From Pseudidiomarina marina (GTDB lineage Bacteria > Pseudomonadota > Gammaproteobacteria > Enterobacterales > Alteromonadaceae): DNA of 64,000 nt. The stretch lies in NCBI RefSeq assembly GCF_003987045.1, contig NZ_PIPZ01000001.1:496001-560000 (forward strand). The letters run 5' to 3'. A program made the position numbers and the translations under genes. The notes under the pieces were generated by a model. It did no database searches. It was given only the letters and a program-made list of their open reading frames with translations, and had not been told where the DNA came from. Positions 27,299-37,719 of the stretch are shown here, in pieces; position 1 is the first letter of the stretch; each line of letters starts with the position of its first letter.

Positions 27299-29689
27299 AT
27301 GAGCGGTGTACAACGCGTTTTAGAAGTTGGGCTCTTACTCTGCGGCGCTTTTGCTATCTTTCTATTTCTAGCATTAGCGAGCTTTAATCCAGCAGACCCC
27401 AGTTGGTCACAAACAAGCTATGAAGGGAATATTCATAATGCTGCCGGCGCTATTGGCGCATGGTTCGCTGACGCTTTGCTGTTTGCGTTTGGCTTTGTCG
27501 CGTATTTAATTCCATTTGGTTTGGCCTCACTGGGCTATATGATGTTTCGCCAGCCGCACAAATTGCTCGAGCTTGATTATTTAGCCGTTGGTTTGCGGTT
27601 AATTGGCTTGGTTCTTACCTTAGTAGGCGCATCAGCGCTGGCTGCTCTTAATTTCAGTGATATTTATTCATTTTCAGCCGGTGGAGTAGTTGGTGATGTG
27701 ATCAGTTCGTCACTATTGCCATACTTTAATCTTATTGGCACCACGCTGTTGTTATTAACCTTTTTATGCACCGGTTTAACTTTAGTTACAGGTATTTCGT
27801 GGATTTGGTTAGCGGATAAGTTGGGTGAAGTAACCATCACCGGAACGGTCGGTTTAGTTGGATTAGTAAAGAAACTCGTAAACAAAGCACAAAGTTACGA
27901 GCGTCCTGTGAAAGCTGACAAACCGAAATCTCCCGAGAAATTATCGCCGAGTCAGAAAACACTGCCGGCAACAACAATTCGGCAAGAGCCTGAGCTTGAT
28001 TTAGATTTGACGTTGTCGGCGCTTGATGATGACGAACCATTTCCTGGCGAACAAATAACCGATGATTTCAAATCAGCCAAAGAGGCACCGAATAAGTCTG
28101 ACGATGCTCGCTTTAAACCAAAGCCTAAGCAGCCGCCAGCTACTGAGAATGCAGGAACCGATGACGACGATAACGAAGCCCCCGTTTTAAGCGTCGATCC
28201 GTTGCCATCGATTGAATTACTTGATCGGCCGAATAAGACGGGTAATCCGTTAACACCGGACGAATTACAACAGATTAGCCAAACCGTTGAGGCGGTATTG
28301 CAAGACTTTGGCGTCGAAGTAAAGGTTGCTAACGTGCAACCTGGCCCGGTAATCACTCGCTTTGAACTTGATTTGGCACCCGGTGTTAAGGTTTCAAAAA
28401 TTTCAAACCTTGATAAAGATATCGCACGTTCGCTAAGTGCCATTTCGGTGCGCGTAGTGGAAGTGATTCCTGGTAAATCATATGTTGGCTTGGAATTGCC
28501 GAATAAATCTCGTGAAACGGTATTTTTTAGTGAAGTCATTGCCTGTGATGCATTCCAGCAAAGTCAATCGCCATTAACCATGGTGCTTGGTAAAGGTATT
28601 TCCGGTGCGCCCGTGGTAGTCGATCTCGCTAAGATGCCGCATCTTTTGGTCGCAGGTACCACTGGCTCGGGTAAATCAGTGGGTGTTAACGTTATGATTC
28701 TCAGCTTGCTATATAAGAGCTCGCCAGAGGATGTGCGTTTAATCATGATTGACCCGAAAATGCTTGAACTGTCGGTATATGAGGGCATTCCACACCTGCT
28801 CACGGAAGTAGTGACTGACATGAAAGATGCGGCGAATGCGTTACGTTGGTGTGTTGGCGAAATGGAACGACGTTATAAATTAATGTCGGCTCTTGGGGTG
28901 CGTAACCTGAAGGGGTATAACCATAAGGTTCAAGAAGCGAAAGACGCGGGTGAACCGTTACGTGACCCGATATGGAAACCGGGTGATTCGATGGATGAAT
29001 TGCCTCCATACTTGGAGAAGTTGCCAAGCATTGTCGTGGTGATTGACGAATTTGCCGACATGATGATGATTGTCGGTAAAAAAGTTGAAGAGCTTATCGC
29101 ACGTATCGCACAAAAGGCTCGTGCCGCAGGAATTCATTTAATTTTGGCTACGCAGCGGCCGTCTGTTGACGTTATCACAGGTTTGATCAAGGCCAATATT
29201 CCAACGCGGATTGCGTTCCAAGTTCAGTCCAAAATTGATTCGCGTACTATTCTTGATCAGCCTGGTGCAGATCAGCTGTTGGGGCAGGGTGATATGCTTT
29301 ATCTGCCACCTGGAAGCGGTGTACCTACGCGGGTGCACGGTGCATTTGTGGATGATCATGAAGTTCACGCCGTTGTTGCCGACTGGAAAAAGCGTGGTAA
29401 GCCAAACTATCTGGATGAAATACTCAACGGCAGTTTAGATGAAGACAATTTGTTGCCAGGTGAGCAACTTGATCTTGGCGACGAGGAAAGTGACCCACTT
29501 TACGACGAAGCCGTTGCATTTGTTACTGAAACGCGTCGTGTTTCGGTATCGAGTGTGCAGCGTAAATTCAGAATTGGTTACAATCGCGCCGCTCGAATTG
29601 TGGAACAAATGGAAGCAAGTGGTGTCGTTAGTAGTGCTGGAAATAATGGCCAACGCGAAGTTCTCGCCCCGCGCCCACCGCGCGATTAA
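27299..29689 (+). CDS. ftsK: DNA translocase FtsK
   Basis: A 796-residue septal DNA pump that clears chromosome ends during division and activates XerCD at dif. Four N-terminal membrane helices (about residues 8-185) are followed by a short charged linker (about 200-310), much shorter than in E. coli. The alpha/beta motor carries Walker [14 protein letters not shown] (about residue 455) and Walker [13 protein letters not shown]. The C-terminal gamma winged helix ([41 protein letters not shown]) should read KOPS. GGAG is 6 bases upstream of the ATG. It follows lrp and precedes lolA by 24 bases, a conserved order. Confidence 0.97.
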   Translation: MSGVQRVLEVGLLLCGAFAIFLFLALASFNPADPSWSQTSYEGNIHNAAGAIGAWFADALLFAFGFVAYLIPFGLASLGYMMFRQPHKLLELDYLAVGLRLIGLVLTLVGASALAALNFSDIYSFSAGGVVGDVISSSLLPYFNLIGTTLLLLTFLCTGLTLVTGISWIWLADKLGEVTITGTVGLVGLVKKLVNKAQSYERPVKADKPKSPEKLSPSQKTLPATTIRQEPELDLDLTLSALDDDEPFPGEQITDDFKSAKEAPNKSDDARFKPKPKQPPATENAGTDDDDNEAPVLSVDPLPSIELLDRPNKTGNPLTPDELQQISQTVEAVLQDFGVEVKVANVQPGPVITRFELDLAPGVKVSKISNLDKDIARSLSAISVRVVEVIPGKSYVGLELPNKSRETVFFSEVIACDAFQQSQSPLTMVLGKGISGAPVVVDLAKMPHLLVAGTTGSGKSVGVNVMILSLLYKSSPEDVRLIMIDPKMLELSVYEGIPHLLTEVVTDMKDAANALRWCVGEMERRYKLMSALGVRNLKGYNHKVQEAKDAGEPLRDPIWKPGDSMDELPPYLEKLPSIVVVIDEFADMMMIVGKKVEELIARIAQKARAAGIHLILATQRPSVDVITGLIKANIPTRIAFQVQSKIDSRTILDQPGADQLLGQGDMLYLPPGSGVPTRVHGAFVDDHEVHAVVADWKKRGKPNYLDEILNGSLDEDNLLPGEQLDLGDEESDPLYDEAVAFVTETRRVSVSSVQRKFRIGYNRAARIVEQMEASGVVSSAGNNGQREVLAPRPPRD

Positions 29690-29713
29690 TTTGAAGTGGT
29701 AACGGAATAAATT

Positions 29714-30367
29714 ATGAACGTATTAAAGAAAGTTTCGACGGTTTTTGTAGGCACTATTGTAAGCACTATGATGAGCGCAACGCTGGTGCTTCCTGCGATG
29801 GCTTCAGACGCTGACCGCCAAGCGTTATTGACGCGGCTTGATGGCTTAACAACCCTAGAAGCAGATTTCTCGCAAGAAGTTACCGATATGAACGGTGAGC
29901 TAGTTCAGCAGCTATATGGTCATATGGCGCTTGCCCGACCTAATTTATTACATTGGCAAACCGATGCACCAGATGAAACCTTGATGGTAGCTGATGGCCA
30001 AAATCTTTGGTACTACAATCCATTTGTTGAGCAGGTAACGGTGTATGCGCAAGCCGAAGCCGTGGCACAGAGTCCGTTATTGTTGTTGTTAGATGGTGAT
30101 AGTCAAGCTTGGGCAGACTATGAAGTTAAAGCCGAAGCGAATAGCTTTGCATTGCAGCCATTGCCAAGCGCCGATAGCACACAGAGTTTGCAACTCGTGT
30201 TCAGTGAAAAAGGCGAGCAAGCCAAACTGCAACGAATTATTCTAGACGACGGACAAGGTCAAATTAGTACCATCGAGCTTGAAAACGTTCAGCTCAACCG
30301 TGCTTTAAATCGTGATTTATTTAAATTTGAGGTGCCGGAAGGAATTGACGTGGATGACCAACGTTAA
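29714..30367 (+). CDS. lolA: Outer-membrane lipoprotein carrier protein LolA
   Basis: A 217-residue periplasmic chaperone that moves lipoproteins from LolCDE to LolB. The signal peptide ends after VLPAMA (about residue 30). The mature part shows [54 protein letters not shown] (about residues 75-112) and the C-terminal [15 protein letters not shown], all typical. It follows ftsK and overlaps the start of rarA by 14 bases, implying coupled translation. Length is close to E. coli LolA (203). Confidence 0.95.
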   Translation: MNVLKKVSTVFVGTIVSTMMSATLVLPAMASDADRQALLTRLDGLTTLEADFSQEVTDMNGELVQQLYGHMALARPNLLHWQTDAPDETLMVADGQNLWYYNPFVEQVTVYAQAEAVAQSPLLLLLDGDSQAWADYEVKAEANSFALQPLPSADSTQSLQLVFSEKGEQAKLQRIILDDGQGQISTIELENVQLNRALNRDLFKFEVPEGIDVDDQR

Positions 30368-31694
30368 CGGTCGGTTAAATTTAGAGCCGGATTTCAGGCC
30401 GCTAGCCGCACGAATGCGGCCGCGGCGGCTTGATGAGTATATTGGGCAGTCGCATCTTTTAGCCCCTGGTAAGCCGCTTTATGAAGCGATCAACCGGGGG
30501 CTTTTGCATTCCATGATTCTGTGGGGGCCTCCGGGCACCGGGAAGACAACCTTAGCAGAGATGGTAACGCACAGCGCTGATGCAACGCTTGATAGAATTA
30601 GTGCGGTGACAGCTGGCGTGAAAGACATTCGTGCGGCTATTGATACAGCAAAACAACGCGCCCAATCACAACAGCGGCGCACCGTGTTATTTGTAGATGA
30701 AGTGCATCGTTTTAACAAAAGCCAACAAGATGCGTTTTTGCCACATATTGAAGATGGCACCATTATTTTTGTTGGCGCAACCACTGAGAATCCGGCTTTC
30801 GAGCTCAACAATGCTTTGTTATCGCGTACCCGCGTGTACCGATTAAAACATCTTGATGATGCTGATATAGAGCAAGTGATTCGCCAAGCGCTTGATGATA
30901 CCGAACGTGGCCTTGGAGCGCGCCATTTAGTGCTGGCGGAAAATGCGCTCAAGTATTTAATTTATGCTGCCGCTGGTGATGCGCGTCGAGCGCTTAATTT
31001 TCTTGAGATTTGTGCTGATGCTGCGGTCGATAAGCAGATCGATTTAAACCTTGTTCAAGAAGCTGTCGGCAGTCGCCAAGCGGTATTCGACAAACAAGGT
31101 GATGCCTACTACGAGCTGCTCTCAGCACTACATAAATCAGTACGCGGATCGTCTCCAGACGGCGCGTTATATTGGTATGCACGTATTCTACAAGGTGGTG
31201 GCGACCCCTTAATAGTGGCACGACGCATTTTAGCTATAGCCTCCGAGGATATCGGCAATGCCGATCCGCGCGCCATGCAACTCGCGCTGAATGCGTGGGA
31301 TACCTTTAACCGCGTAGGGCCAGTTGAAGGCGAACGAGCGATTGCGCAGGCCTTAATTTTTTGTGCGATGGCACCGAAAAGTAATGCGGTTTATAGCGCG
31401 TTTAATCAGGCGAAAAAGCTTGCTGAGCAGTATCCTGATTTACCGGTACCGAAACACCTGACGAATGCCCCAACGTTACTTCATAAAGCCGAAGGTTATG
31501 GCGTCGATTATCGCTATGCGCATGATTATCCGCACGCTTTTGTTGCGGGTGAACGCTATTTACCGAGTGCAATAGCGGCCGTTACCTTGTATCAGCCGAA
31601 TGACCGCGGGCTTGAAAAGCAATTGCAAGAGAAGCTTAATTGGATGAAGCAGCAACATCAAAACAGTATTTGGCAGCGGGGCGACGATGATTAA
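30354..31694 (+). CDS. rarA: Replication-associated recombination protein RarA (MgsA)
   Basis: A 446-residue AAA+ ATPase that acts at stalled forks and interacts with SSB. Conserved N-terminal [21 protein letters not shown] is followed by Walker [10 protein letters not shown] (about residue 60), Walker [20 protein letters not shown] (about 115) and sensor [18 protein letters not shown]. The C-terminal tetramerisation part has SIRGSDPDAALYWLAR-like [19 protein letters not shown] chose the ATG at 30354, preceded by AAGGAA, because it gives the family start and length (447 in E. coli). It overlaps the lolA end and the crcB start. Confidence 0.96.
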   Translation: MTNVNGRLNLEPDFRPLAARMRPRRLDEYIGQSHLLAPGKPLYEAINRGLLHSMILWGPPGTGKTTLAEMVTHSADATLDRISAVTAGVKDIRAAIDTAKQRAQSQQRRTVLFVDEVHRFNKSQQDAFLPHIEDGTIIFVGATTENPAFELNNALLSRTRVYRLKHLDDADIEQVIRQALDDTERGLGARHLVLAENALKYLIYAAAGDARRALNFLEICADAAVDKQIDLNLVQEAVGSRQAVFDKQGDAYYELLSALHKSVRGSSPDGALYWYARILQGGGDPLIVARRILAIASEDIGNADPRAMQLALNAWDTFNRVGPVEGERAIAQALIFCAMAPKSNAVYSAFNQAKKLAEQYPDLPVPKHLTNAPTLLHKAEGYGVDYRYAHDYPHAFVAGERYLPSAIAAVTLYQPNDRGLEKQLQEKLNWMKQQHQNSIWQRGDDD

Positions 31695-32052
31695 CTTGAT
31701 GTGGGTAGCCATAGGTGGAGCAATCGGTGCCATGGCGCGCTACGGTATGGGATTGTGGTTAATTAATCTCAGCAAATTATTTCCTTTCGCCACACTAATC
31801 GTTAACATAACAGGCTCATTTTTACTGGCGCTGTTATTCGCCTGGCAAGTACAACAAGAAGGAGCGAACCAACAGCTTTGGTTGTTGCTCGGTGTTGGCG
31901 TTCTAGGTGCCTTTACAACATTTTCGACATTTTCACTCGATGTGGTACTTATGGCACAGCAGGGTGAATGGTTGAAAGCCCTTGTTTACGCACTTTTAAA
32001 TACTTTTGGATGCATTGCTGCAGTGCTCTTTGCGCTGTGGTTAAAGTCATAA
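31687..32052 (+). CDS. crcB: Fluoride ion channel CrcB/FluC
   Basis: A 121-residue four-helix membrane protein that exports fluoride as a dual-topology dimer. [33 protein letters not shown] (the pore Asn) and [17 protein letters not shown] (Phe box and TFST motif) are all present. The start overlaps the rarA stop by 8 bases, so there is no room for a fluoride riboswitch directly upstream. It is translated as part of the lolA-rarA-crcB-serS run. Confidence 0.95.
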   Translation: MINLMWVAIGGAIGAMARYGMGLWLINLSKLFPFATLIVNITGSFLLALLFAWQVQQEGANQQLWLLLGVGVLGAFTTFSTFSLDVVLMAQQGEWLKALVYALLNTFGCIAAVLFALWLKS

Positions 32053-32059
32053 CTTTTGA

Positions 32060-33370
<1,311 letters not shown>

Positions 33371-33375
33371 ATAAT

Positions 33376-33705
33376 CTAAATGCACTTGGCGGGCTTAGGT
33401 AAGCCCGCTATGCGCGTCGCTTGCTTCGCTGGACCCTTAGGAAATAATTTGTACAAATACATACTATTTGCTTTGTCTGGTCCCAAACTTTGTCCAATGG
33501 CTTTAACCAGCACCCGCATCGCTGGGCTAGTATCGTAAGTTTGATAAAATTCCCGCACGAAATGAACAACTTCCCAATGCGCATCGGTTAGCTCAATATT
33601 TTCCAGCGTCGCAATGTATTCAGCAAGCTCTGGCGACCACTCATCAAAGTGCGCTAAATACTCGTGCTTGTCAGTCTCGTATTGGCGTCCGTTCAATTCA
33701 AACAT
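33376..33705 (-). CDS. tusE: TusE, sulfur-relay protein (DsrC family)
   Basis: A 109-residue DsrC-type sulfur carrier that takes persulfide from TusBCD and passes it to MnmA for tRNA 2-thiouridine. DEWSPELAEYIATLENIELTDAHWEVVHFVREFY is the conserved core, and the C-terminal arm ends KPAKCI with the catalytic penultimate Cys. It is the last gene of the yccA-tusD-tusC-tusB-tusE run. TusE rather than sulfite-reductase DsrC is indicated by a single C-terminal Cys and lack of dsrAB. Confidence 0.95.
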   Translation of the reverse strand: MFELNGRQYETDKHEYLAHFDEWSPELAEYIATLENIELTDAHWEVVHFVREFYQTYDTSPAMRVLVKAIGQSLGPDKANSMYLYKLFPKGPAKQATRIAGLPKPAKCI

Positions 33706-33742
33706 GCTTTTACTCTAATGAATAATTTATCAGTGAAAGAAA

Positions 33743-34060
33743 TTAGCTTTGCGGATTATCCCACACCATGTACGTTGATGCGTCTAAAGAAAGCTCCACC
33801 CAGCGCGCATCACCAAGCTGTATGATAGAAGCCGGTAGTTCATCAACGCCTAATAGTTTTAGTTCGCTGTGCAGTGCGTAGGGCGTTATCGATAGTCGTT
33901 CAATTAGCGATGGATCATTGATTACATCGATAAGCGCTTGTTCACTCAATATTAGCGTTGCGTTCGGGCTTAACCACTGTGCTAGCCATTTCTCGCTTGG
34001 CCAATGACGTACCACGAGCACCGCTGATTTTGGATGGTCTAATGCAGCTGTATCAATCAT
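33743..34060 (-). CDS. tusB: TusB, sulfur-relay subunit (DsrH family)
   Basis: A 105-residue subunit of the TusBCD sulfurtransferase. It is divergent in sequence, as DsrH proteins are, with SAVLVVRHWPSEKWLAQWLSPNATLILSEQALIDV covering the first half of the domain and WVELSLDASTYMVWDN at the end. No catalytic Cys is present, as expected for TusB. The call depends largely on position: 9 bases after tusC and 37 before tusE. Confidence 0.88.
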   Translation of the reverse strand: MIDTAALDHPKSAVLVVRHWPSEKWLAQWLSPNATLILSEQALIDVINDPSLIERLSITPYALHSELKLLGVDELPASIIQLGDARWVELSLDASTYMVWDNPQS

Positions 34061-34069
34061 GGTTGGCCT

Positions 34070-34417
34070 TTAGTAGGTAAGCACTTTGGTTAAATCTGCA
34101 AGTCGCTGCTGCCACGCGTCATCGTCGAGAATTTCAACTTCAGCAATAAAATCATCGGCATCATAACCTACCGCATCAAGCTCTCGCTGATTTATCCAAG
34201 GAGCAGGGCAGTCGAATAACTCCAGCATGGCATAACGCTTTTGCAGCGAGCGATTATTGCGTATTTCATCATGGTTGTTTAACCATAACTCAATGCCGCC
34301 GCCGGTGAGAATTAATTGTGGATTGAGATCCATACTCGCCAATGCGAGTAGCATATCTTGACCGTGCCAGGCGACGTTGTGCTTTGCATTTTGGGTTTGA
34401 ATAACGGCAATACTCAC
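34070..34417 (-). CDS. tusC: TusC, sulfur-relay subunit (DsrF family)
   Basis: A 115-residue subunit of TusBCD. MSIAVIQTQNAKHNVAWHGQDMLLALASMDLNPQLILTGGGIELWLN has the DsrE/F-like fold pattern, and CPAPWINQRELDAVGYDADDF follows. It lies 10 bases after tusD and 9 before tusB, so it is in the expected place within the operon. It is structural in the heterohexamer rather than catalytic. Confidence 0.92.
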   Translation of the reverse strand: MSIAVIQTQNAKHNVAWHGQDMLLALASMDLNPQLILTGGGIELWLNNHDEIRNNRSLQKRYAMLELFDCPAPWINQRELDAVGYDADDFIAEVEILDDDAWQQRLADLTKVLTY

Positions 34418-34427
34418 AAGATAACCT

Positions 34428-34796
34428 TTAAAATTGAATCACGTGATCGGCAGCAGCTGCCGCCATTGAAAATTCAGTTAAGCCACCGTTCTGAAACGGT
34501 GAAACCAAATCTTCTGTCGTCATTTGGTGGTCAACTTCGGCTACTGTATTACAAATAACGAGCGGCACATTATGCTGACTTGCTAATTGTTGCCACTGTG
34601 AAACAGCTTGATGTGCTGCACCAGAATTTTGGCGCTTAGCGGCATGCAAAACAGCGTCACTGTAGAAAAAAACCATATCAATCTGGTGCCCAGAAACAAG
34701 CGCAGCCTGCGCGTATTGGTACGCTAACAGGCTGCGATGTTGGGCTGGGGTGTCAGCAGCAGGCGCTGCGTGTAAAGCAATGACAATCCGTGCCAC
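34428..34796 (-). CDS. tusD: TusD, sulfur-transfer subunit (DsrE family)
   Basis: A 122-residue catalytic subunit of TusBCD, receiving persulfide sulfur from TusA. AYQYAQAALVSGHQIDMVFFYSDAVLHA (about residues 26-53) matches the DsrE core. The catalytic Cys is in VPLVICNTVAEV near residue 82, at the place of E. coli Cys78. The C-terminus GGLTEFSMAAAAADHVIQF is typical. It lies 13 bases downstream of yccA. Confidence 0.95.
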   Translation of the reverse strand: MARIVIALHAAPAADTPAQHRSLLAYQYAQAALVSGHQIDMVFFYSDAVLHAAKRQNSGAAHQAVSQWQQLASQHNVPLVICNTVAEVDHQMTTEDLVSPFQNGGLTEFSMAAAAADHVIQF

Positions 34797-34809
34797 GAGT
34801 TTTCCTTGC

Positions 34810-35484
34810 TTATTCGTCGCCGCCGAATGCCATAAGAATGTTCAACAGGCTGACGAAAATATTATAAATCGAAACGTAAAGAGTCACGGTTGCTAGAACA
34901 TAGTTGCGCTCGCCGCCATGAATGATTGAGCTGGTTTGCATTAAAATGGCGCCCGCTGAGAATAAGATAAATAACGCTGACAACGTCAAGCTTAATGCCG
35001 GCATATTCAAGAAGATGTTGGCGATGAATGCAACAATAAGCACAACAAATAATGCCATCATCATGCCGCCTAAAAACGACATATCTTTCTTGGTTGTCAG
35101 CACATAAGCTGATAACGCAAAGAAAATTAAGGCGGTGCCGCCAAGCGCAGTCATAATAATTTGATCGCCAGTTGGGCCAATCGCACTAATCATGCCAAGA
35201 ATCGGACCTAGGGTGTAACCCATGAAGCCTGTTAGTGCGAACACTGAAAGCAAGCCGACGCCGCTGTTGGCAGTTTTGTGCACTAAGAACAACAAGCCAT
35301 AAAAGCCAACCAAGGTAATAATCAAACCCGGGTGAGGTAAATTCATGCTCGCTGACAGGAATGCTGTAAGCGCACTGAACGCCAGGGTAAGACCGAGTAG
35401 CATATACGTGTTACGCAATACTTTATTGGTCTGCAATACCGTCTCGCTGCGCTGCGAGGTTGAAATGTGAGCTTGGTTACTCAT
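34810..35484 (-). CDS. yccA: Bax inhibitor-1/YccA-family membrane protein
   Basis: A 224-residue seven-helix protein. NTYMLLGLTLAFSALTAFLS starts helix 1 near residue 25, and the last helices carry MQTSSIIHGGERNYVLATVTLYVSIYNIFVSLLNIL with conserved Asn and Leu-rich end. E. coli YccA modulates FtsH proteolysis; the wider family acts as a pH-gated calcium leak. It is first in a unit with tusDCB-tusE, as in enterobacteria where yccA is next to tusE. The sequence is preceded by GGAGATAT. Confidence 0.93.
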   Translation of the reverse strand: MSNQAHISTSQRSETVLQTNKVLRNTYMLLGLTLAFSALTAFLSASMNLPHPGLIITLVGFYGLLFLVHKTANSGVGLLSVFALTGFMGYTLGPILGMISAIGPTGDQIIMTALGGTALIFFALSAYVLTTKKDMSFLGGMMMALFVVLIVAFIANIFLNMPALSLTLSALFILFSAGAILMQTSSIIHGGERNYVLATVTLYVSIYNIFVSLLNILMAFGGDE

Positions 35485-35670
35485 GGATATCTCCGTTGTT
35501 GTCCTAAATGTCTTAATTTGCGTCTTAATTCTTTCGAATAAGTTAACTTACCAACATGACTAGGTAACAGTGTACCGTAAAAATGGGTGCACAAGGCAAT
35601 GTTTTCAAGTGAAAACGTCTACTGATTGTATAAAATGCCAGCAAACGATCCACTTGAATTAAATTTTTAC

Positions 35671-35699
35671 TTTACAAGCGTGTTTCACCTCTTTATCAT
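35671..35699 (+). promoter_or_regulatory. Predicted promoter of tRNA-Ser
   Basis: A -35 TTTACA (35671-35676) and -10 TATCAT (35694-35699) with 17-base spacing lie 36 bases upstream of the mature tRNA-Ser. Both hexamers are close to the sigma-70 consensus. It is a prediction by eye. Confidence 0.6.
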
Positions 35700-35735
35700 T
35701 CGCTTCGTCTTGAGGCACACACCTCATATGACCGC

Positions 35736-35828
<93 letters not shown>

Positions 35829-35837
35829 TATTCTCGA

Positions 35838-35866
35838 AAGCCCGCTCAAATGAGCGGGCTTTTTCG
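35838..35866 (+). terminator. Rho-independent terminator after tRNA-Ser
   Basis: A 9- to 10-base-pair GC-rich stem (GCCCGCTCA / TGAGCGGGC) with a 2-base AA tip, followed by five T residues. It lies just downstream of tRNA-Ser. Confidence 0.9.
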
Positions 35867-35930
35867 TTTCTATGCCTGTAAATTCTGACGTTTTCATCTG
35901 GTCGTACCTGTGTATACTAACGGCAAAAGC

Positions 35931-35974
35931 GTTGTTCGTTGTTCGTTGTTCGTTATTCGTTGTTCGTTACTCGT
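35931..35974 (+). repeat. Heptamer tandem array, left arm (consensus GTTRYTC)
   Basis: Six head-to-tail 7-base units in phase: GTTGTTC three times, then GTTATTC, GTTGTTC and GTTACTC, ending with GT. The same motif recurs in opposite orientation at 36057-36116. It is the left half of an interrupted inverted repeat, in a region without a gene. Confidence 0.9.
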
Positions 35975-36056
35975 GAGATTGGTTCGCTGGTGTGTACCGC
36001 TCAGTTTTTTCTCACTTTACGGCTCGGAGATTTTGGTGTTTGGTCTTTGCTTTCTC

Positions 36057-36116
36057 GAATAACCAATAACGAATAACGAGTAATGACTAACGAGTAACGA
36101 CTAACGAGTAACGAAC
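36057..36116 (-). repeat. Heptamer tandem array, right arm (inverted copy)
   Basis: Eight 7-base units of the type GARTAAC/GACTAAC plus a partial unit. Read on the minus strand they are GTTACTC, GTTAGTC, GTTATTC variants of the left array. The array ends 11 bases before the thioesterase start codon and so lies in its probable leader. With the left arm it could form a long, imperfect hairpin of about 44 base pairs. Confidence 0.88.
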
Positions 36117-36127
36117 TTGGAGGTTTC

Positions 36128-36919
36128 ATGTTATTTACGGATGTGTTGAAGCAGATTGATCAATCCGCAGAGCAAACCATTCAGCTTCCAGAAGGTTGGG
36201 GGCAGGGGCGTGCGCTGTTTGGCGGGCTAACCGCTGCAATTGCCTGGCAGCACGCTCATTATGGTGCCAGTGAAGAGCAAGCACTGCGTGCATTTACGGT
36301 ATCGTTTGTCGCACCGATTCAAGCTGGGATGGCCGTGTTAAAACGGCGAATACTGCGTGAAGGTAAAAACGTAACGCAAATTGCCGTTGAAATTGAGCAA
36401 GATAACGCCGTCGTTCTAGCAGCCTTGGCCAGTTATGGTCGCTCTAGACCATCGGCAGTGCGGGTAACTGATACGCCAACAGCGCAGGTACCTAGTCGCG
36501 AACATGGACCATCATTTCCAAAGGTGGCTATTCTTCCCGAATTTACGCATCACTACGACTACTCAGTATCGGTAGGAGGACTACCATTTACCGGTAATAA
36601 GTCACGCGAGTTCGGTGGTTGGATGCGTTATAGCGAGGAACGCCACCCGATTTCCATTGGTTTACTTCTCGGTTTGGTGGATGCCTGGCCACCAGCTTTG
36701 TTACCACATTTAAGCGAGCCGGCACCAGCAAGTTCGTTAACCTGGACCATCGAATTCCCTGAACCGTTAGATTCGGAAAAAAGCAGTCATGATTGGTGGC
36801 AATATGTGGCTTATATCGATTACGCGGCAGACGGCTATGGGCACACGCATGCTCACATATGGGATGATAAAGGTAAATTAGTAGCCATCAGCCGACAAAC
36901 TGTGACGGTGTTTGGTTAA
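36128..36919 (+). CDS. Acyl-CoA thioesterase (TesB-like double hotdog)
   Basis: A 263-residue protein with two hotdog halves. The N-terminal half includes GQGRALFGGLTAAIAWQHA (about residues 26-44), typical of thioesterase-like (TesB/4HBT_3) proteins. The C-terminal half includes GGWMRY and SIGLLLGLVDAWPPALLPHL (about 174-200) with the conserved Asp. It would cleave acyl-CoA in the cytosol; the chain length is not predictable. It stands alone, and its start lies 11 bases after a heptamer array, an unusual leader. GGAGG is 4 bases before the ATG. Confidence 0.88.
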   Translation: MLFTDVLKQIDQSAEQTIQLPEGWGQGRALFGGLTAAIAWQHAHYGASEEQALRAFTVSFVAPIQAGMAVLKRRILREGKNVTQIAVEIEQDNAVVLAALASYGRSRPSAVRVTDTPTAQVPSREHGPSFPKVAILPEFTHHYDYSVSVGGLPFTGNKSREFGGWMRYSEERHPISIGLLLGLVDAWPPALLPHLSEPAPASSLTWTIEFPEPLDSEKSSHDWWQYVAYIDYAADGYGHTHAHIWDDKGKLVAISRQTVTVFG

Positions 36920-37059
36920 CTTATCTTCACTTTGTAAGCTATTTGCTGATTATGATGTAATTTTATGATTTTATTGTTGATTTTAGTTCAAAGATAGGTC
37001 ATATCTGAGTTCACTTAGTGAATAAGTTGCTAAGCTAACCACACAAGGAACGTGTCGTC

Positions 37060-37719
37060 ATGACCGACTTTATCATTGCAATACCGAGTGATTTGTTGCG
37101 TGCGGGTATGTACACAACATTAAGCTCACATAATAATAAATACCGCGTTGTAGCAAGTGTTTCGACCATGAATGAATTACGCGATGAAGTTAAAAATCAT
37201 CCGTTCGCAGCTGTCATTTTATCCAGTCGACTTGCAGGTGATGGGACGATAGAAAGTTGGCGCCGGTTACACCGACGACACAATGATCTTCAGATCATAC
37301 TCTGGGCTGAAAATTTCCAAGATGTATTGGATTTTCAATGTAATACAAACAAAGTTGATGGTTTTCTGTTAACTAACGCACGTTATGAGGAGTTTGAGCG
37401 GGCGTGCGCCAATGTTAGCCGTGGACAAATGTATGTTGCGAGCGAAGTTGCCGAATATTTGGCAAAAAATCCTCGTAGTCAGAGCTTTCGCCGATTACTT
37501 AAATCACTTAGCGATCGCGAGTTACAAGTGACGCAAATGTTAGGGCGTGGTATTCGTGTTGTGGATATCGCCAAGTACCTTAATATAAGCAGCAAAACAG
37601 TGAATACCTTCCGTTATCGCATTTTTAGCAAACTTGGTGTCGCAGGAGATGTCGAATTGACGCATCTTGCGATACAATCAGGTCTTGTTGAAATCGACCC
37701 AACGCAAAGGTATGACTGA
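37060..37719 (+). CDS. uvrY: UvrY/GacA-like LuxR-type regulator with degenerate receiver
   Basis: A 219-residue protein at the syntenic uvrY position, just before uvrC. The C-terminal LuxR-type HTH is intact and very UvrY-like ([43 protein letters not shown]...[10 protein letters not shown], about residues 148-205). The N-terminal receiver has lost the phosphorylation site: the acidic pair near residues 8-9 is Ile-Pro, the acceptor Asp is Ser (about residue 55, ILSSRLAG) and the conserved Lys in the GYLSKG motif is Thr (GFLLTN). It should bind DNA but cannot be phosphorylated in the usual way. In relatives UvrY activates csrB-type RNAs. The last 8 bases overlap uvrC. Confidence 0.9.
   Translation: MTDFIIAIPSDLLRAGMYTTLSSHNNKYRVVASVSTMNELRDEVKNHPFAAVILSSRLAGDGTIESWRRLHRRHNDLQIILWAENFQDVLDFQCNTNKVDGFLLTNARYEEFERACANVSRGQMYVASEVAEYLAKNPRSQSFRRLLKSLSDRELQVTQMLGRGIRVVDIAKYLNISSKTVNTFRYRIFSKLGVAGDVELTHLAIQSGLVEIDPTQRYD

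Larger units (their letters stand above)
35867..36127. other. Gene-free spacer between tRNA-Ser and thioesterase
   Basis: About 260 bases without a coding frame I can support. It holds the two inverted heptamer arrays and an 82-base unique centre (35975-36056). A GGAGG Shine-Dalgarno sequence (36119-36123) precedes the thioesterase. Apart from the arrays I see no riboswitch, RNA gene or known operator. Confidence 0.7.

Noticed and set aside
27952-28539. Open frame of 195 codons on the minus strand inside ftsK
   Set aside because: It is antisense to the ftsK linker and motor region, is Ser/Thr-rich as expected from frame shadowing, and has no family resemblance or ribosome binding site.
31600-31690. 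Possible fluoride riboswitch upstream of crcB
   Set aside because: The crcB start overlaps the rarA coding region and I see no crcB-motif fold.
33389-33408. Perfect 8-base-pair hairpin between serS and tusE
   Set aside because: It lies inside the tusE coding end and has no U-tract on either strand, so I do not call a terminator, though it could serve as a weak 3' end for serS.
35931-36116. CRISPR array
   Set aside because: The units are 7 bases, contiguous and without spacers, and no cas genes are present.
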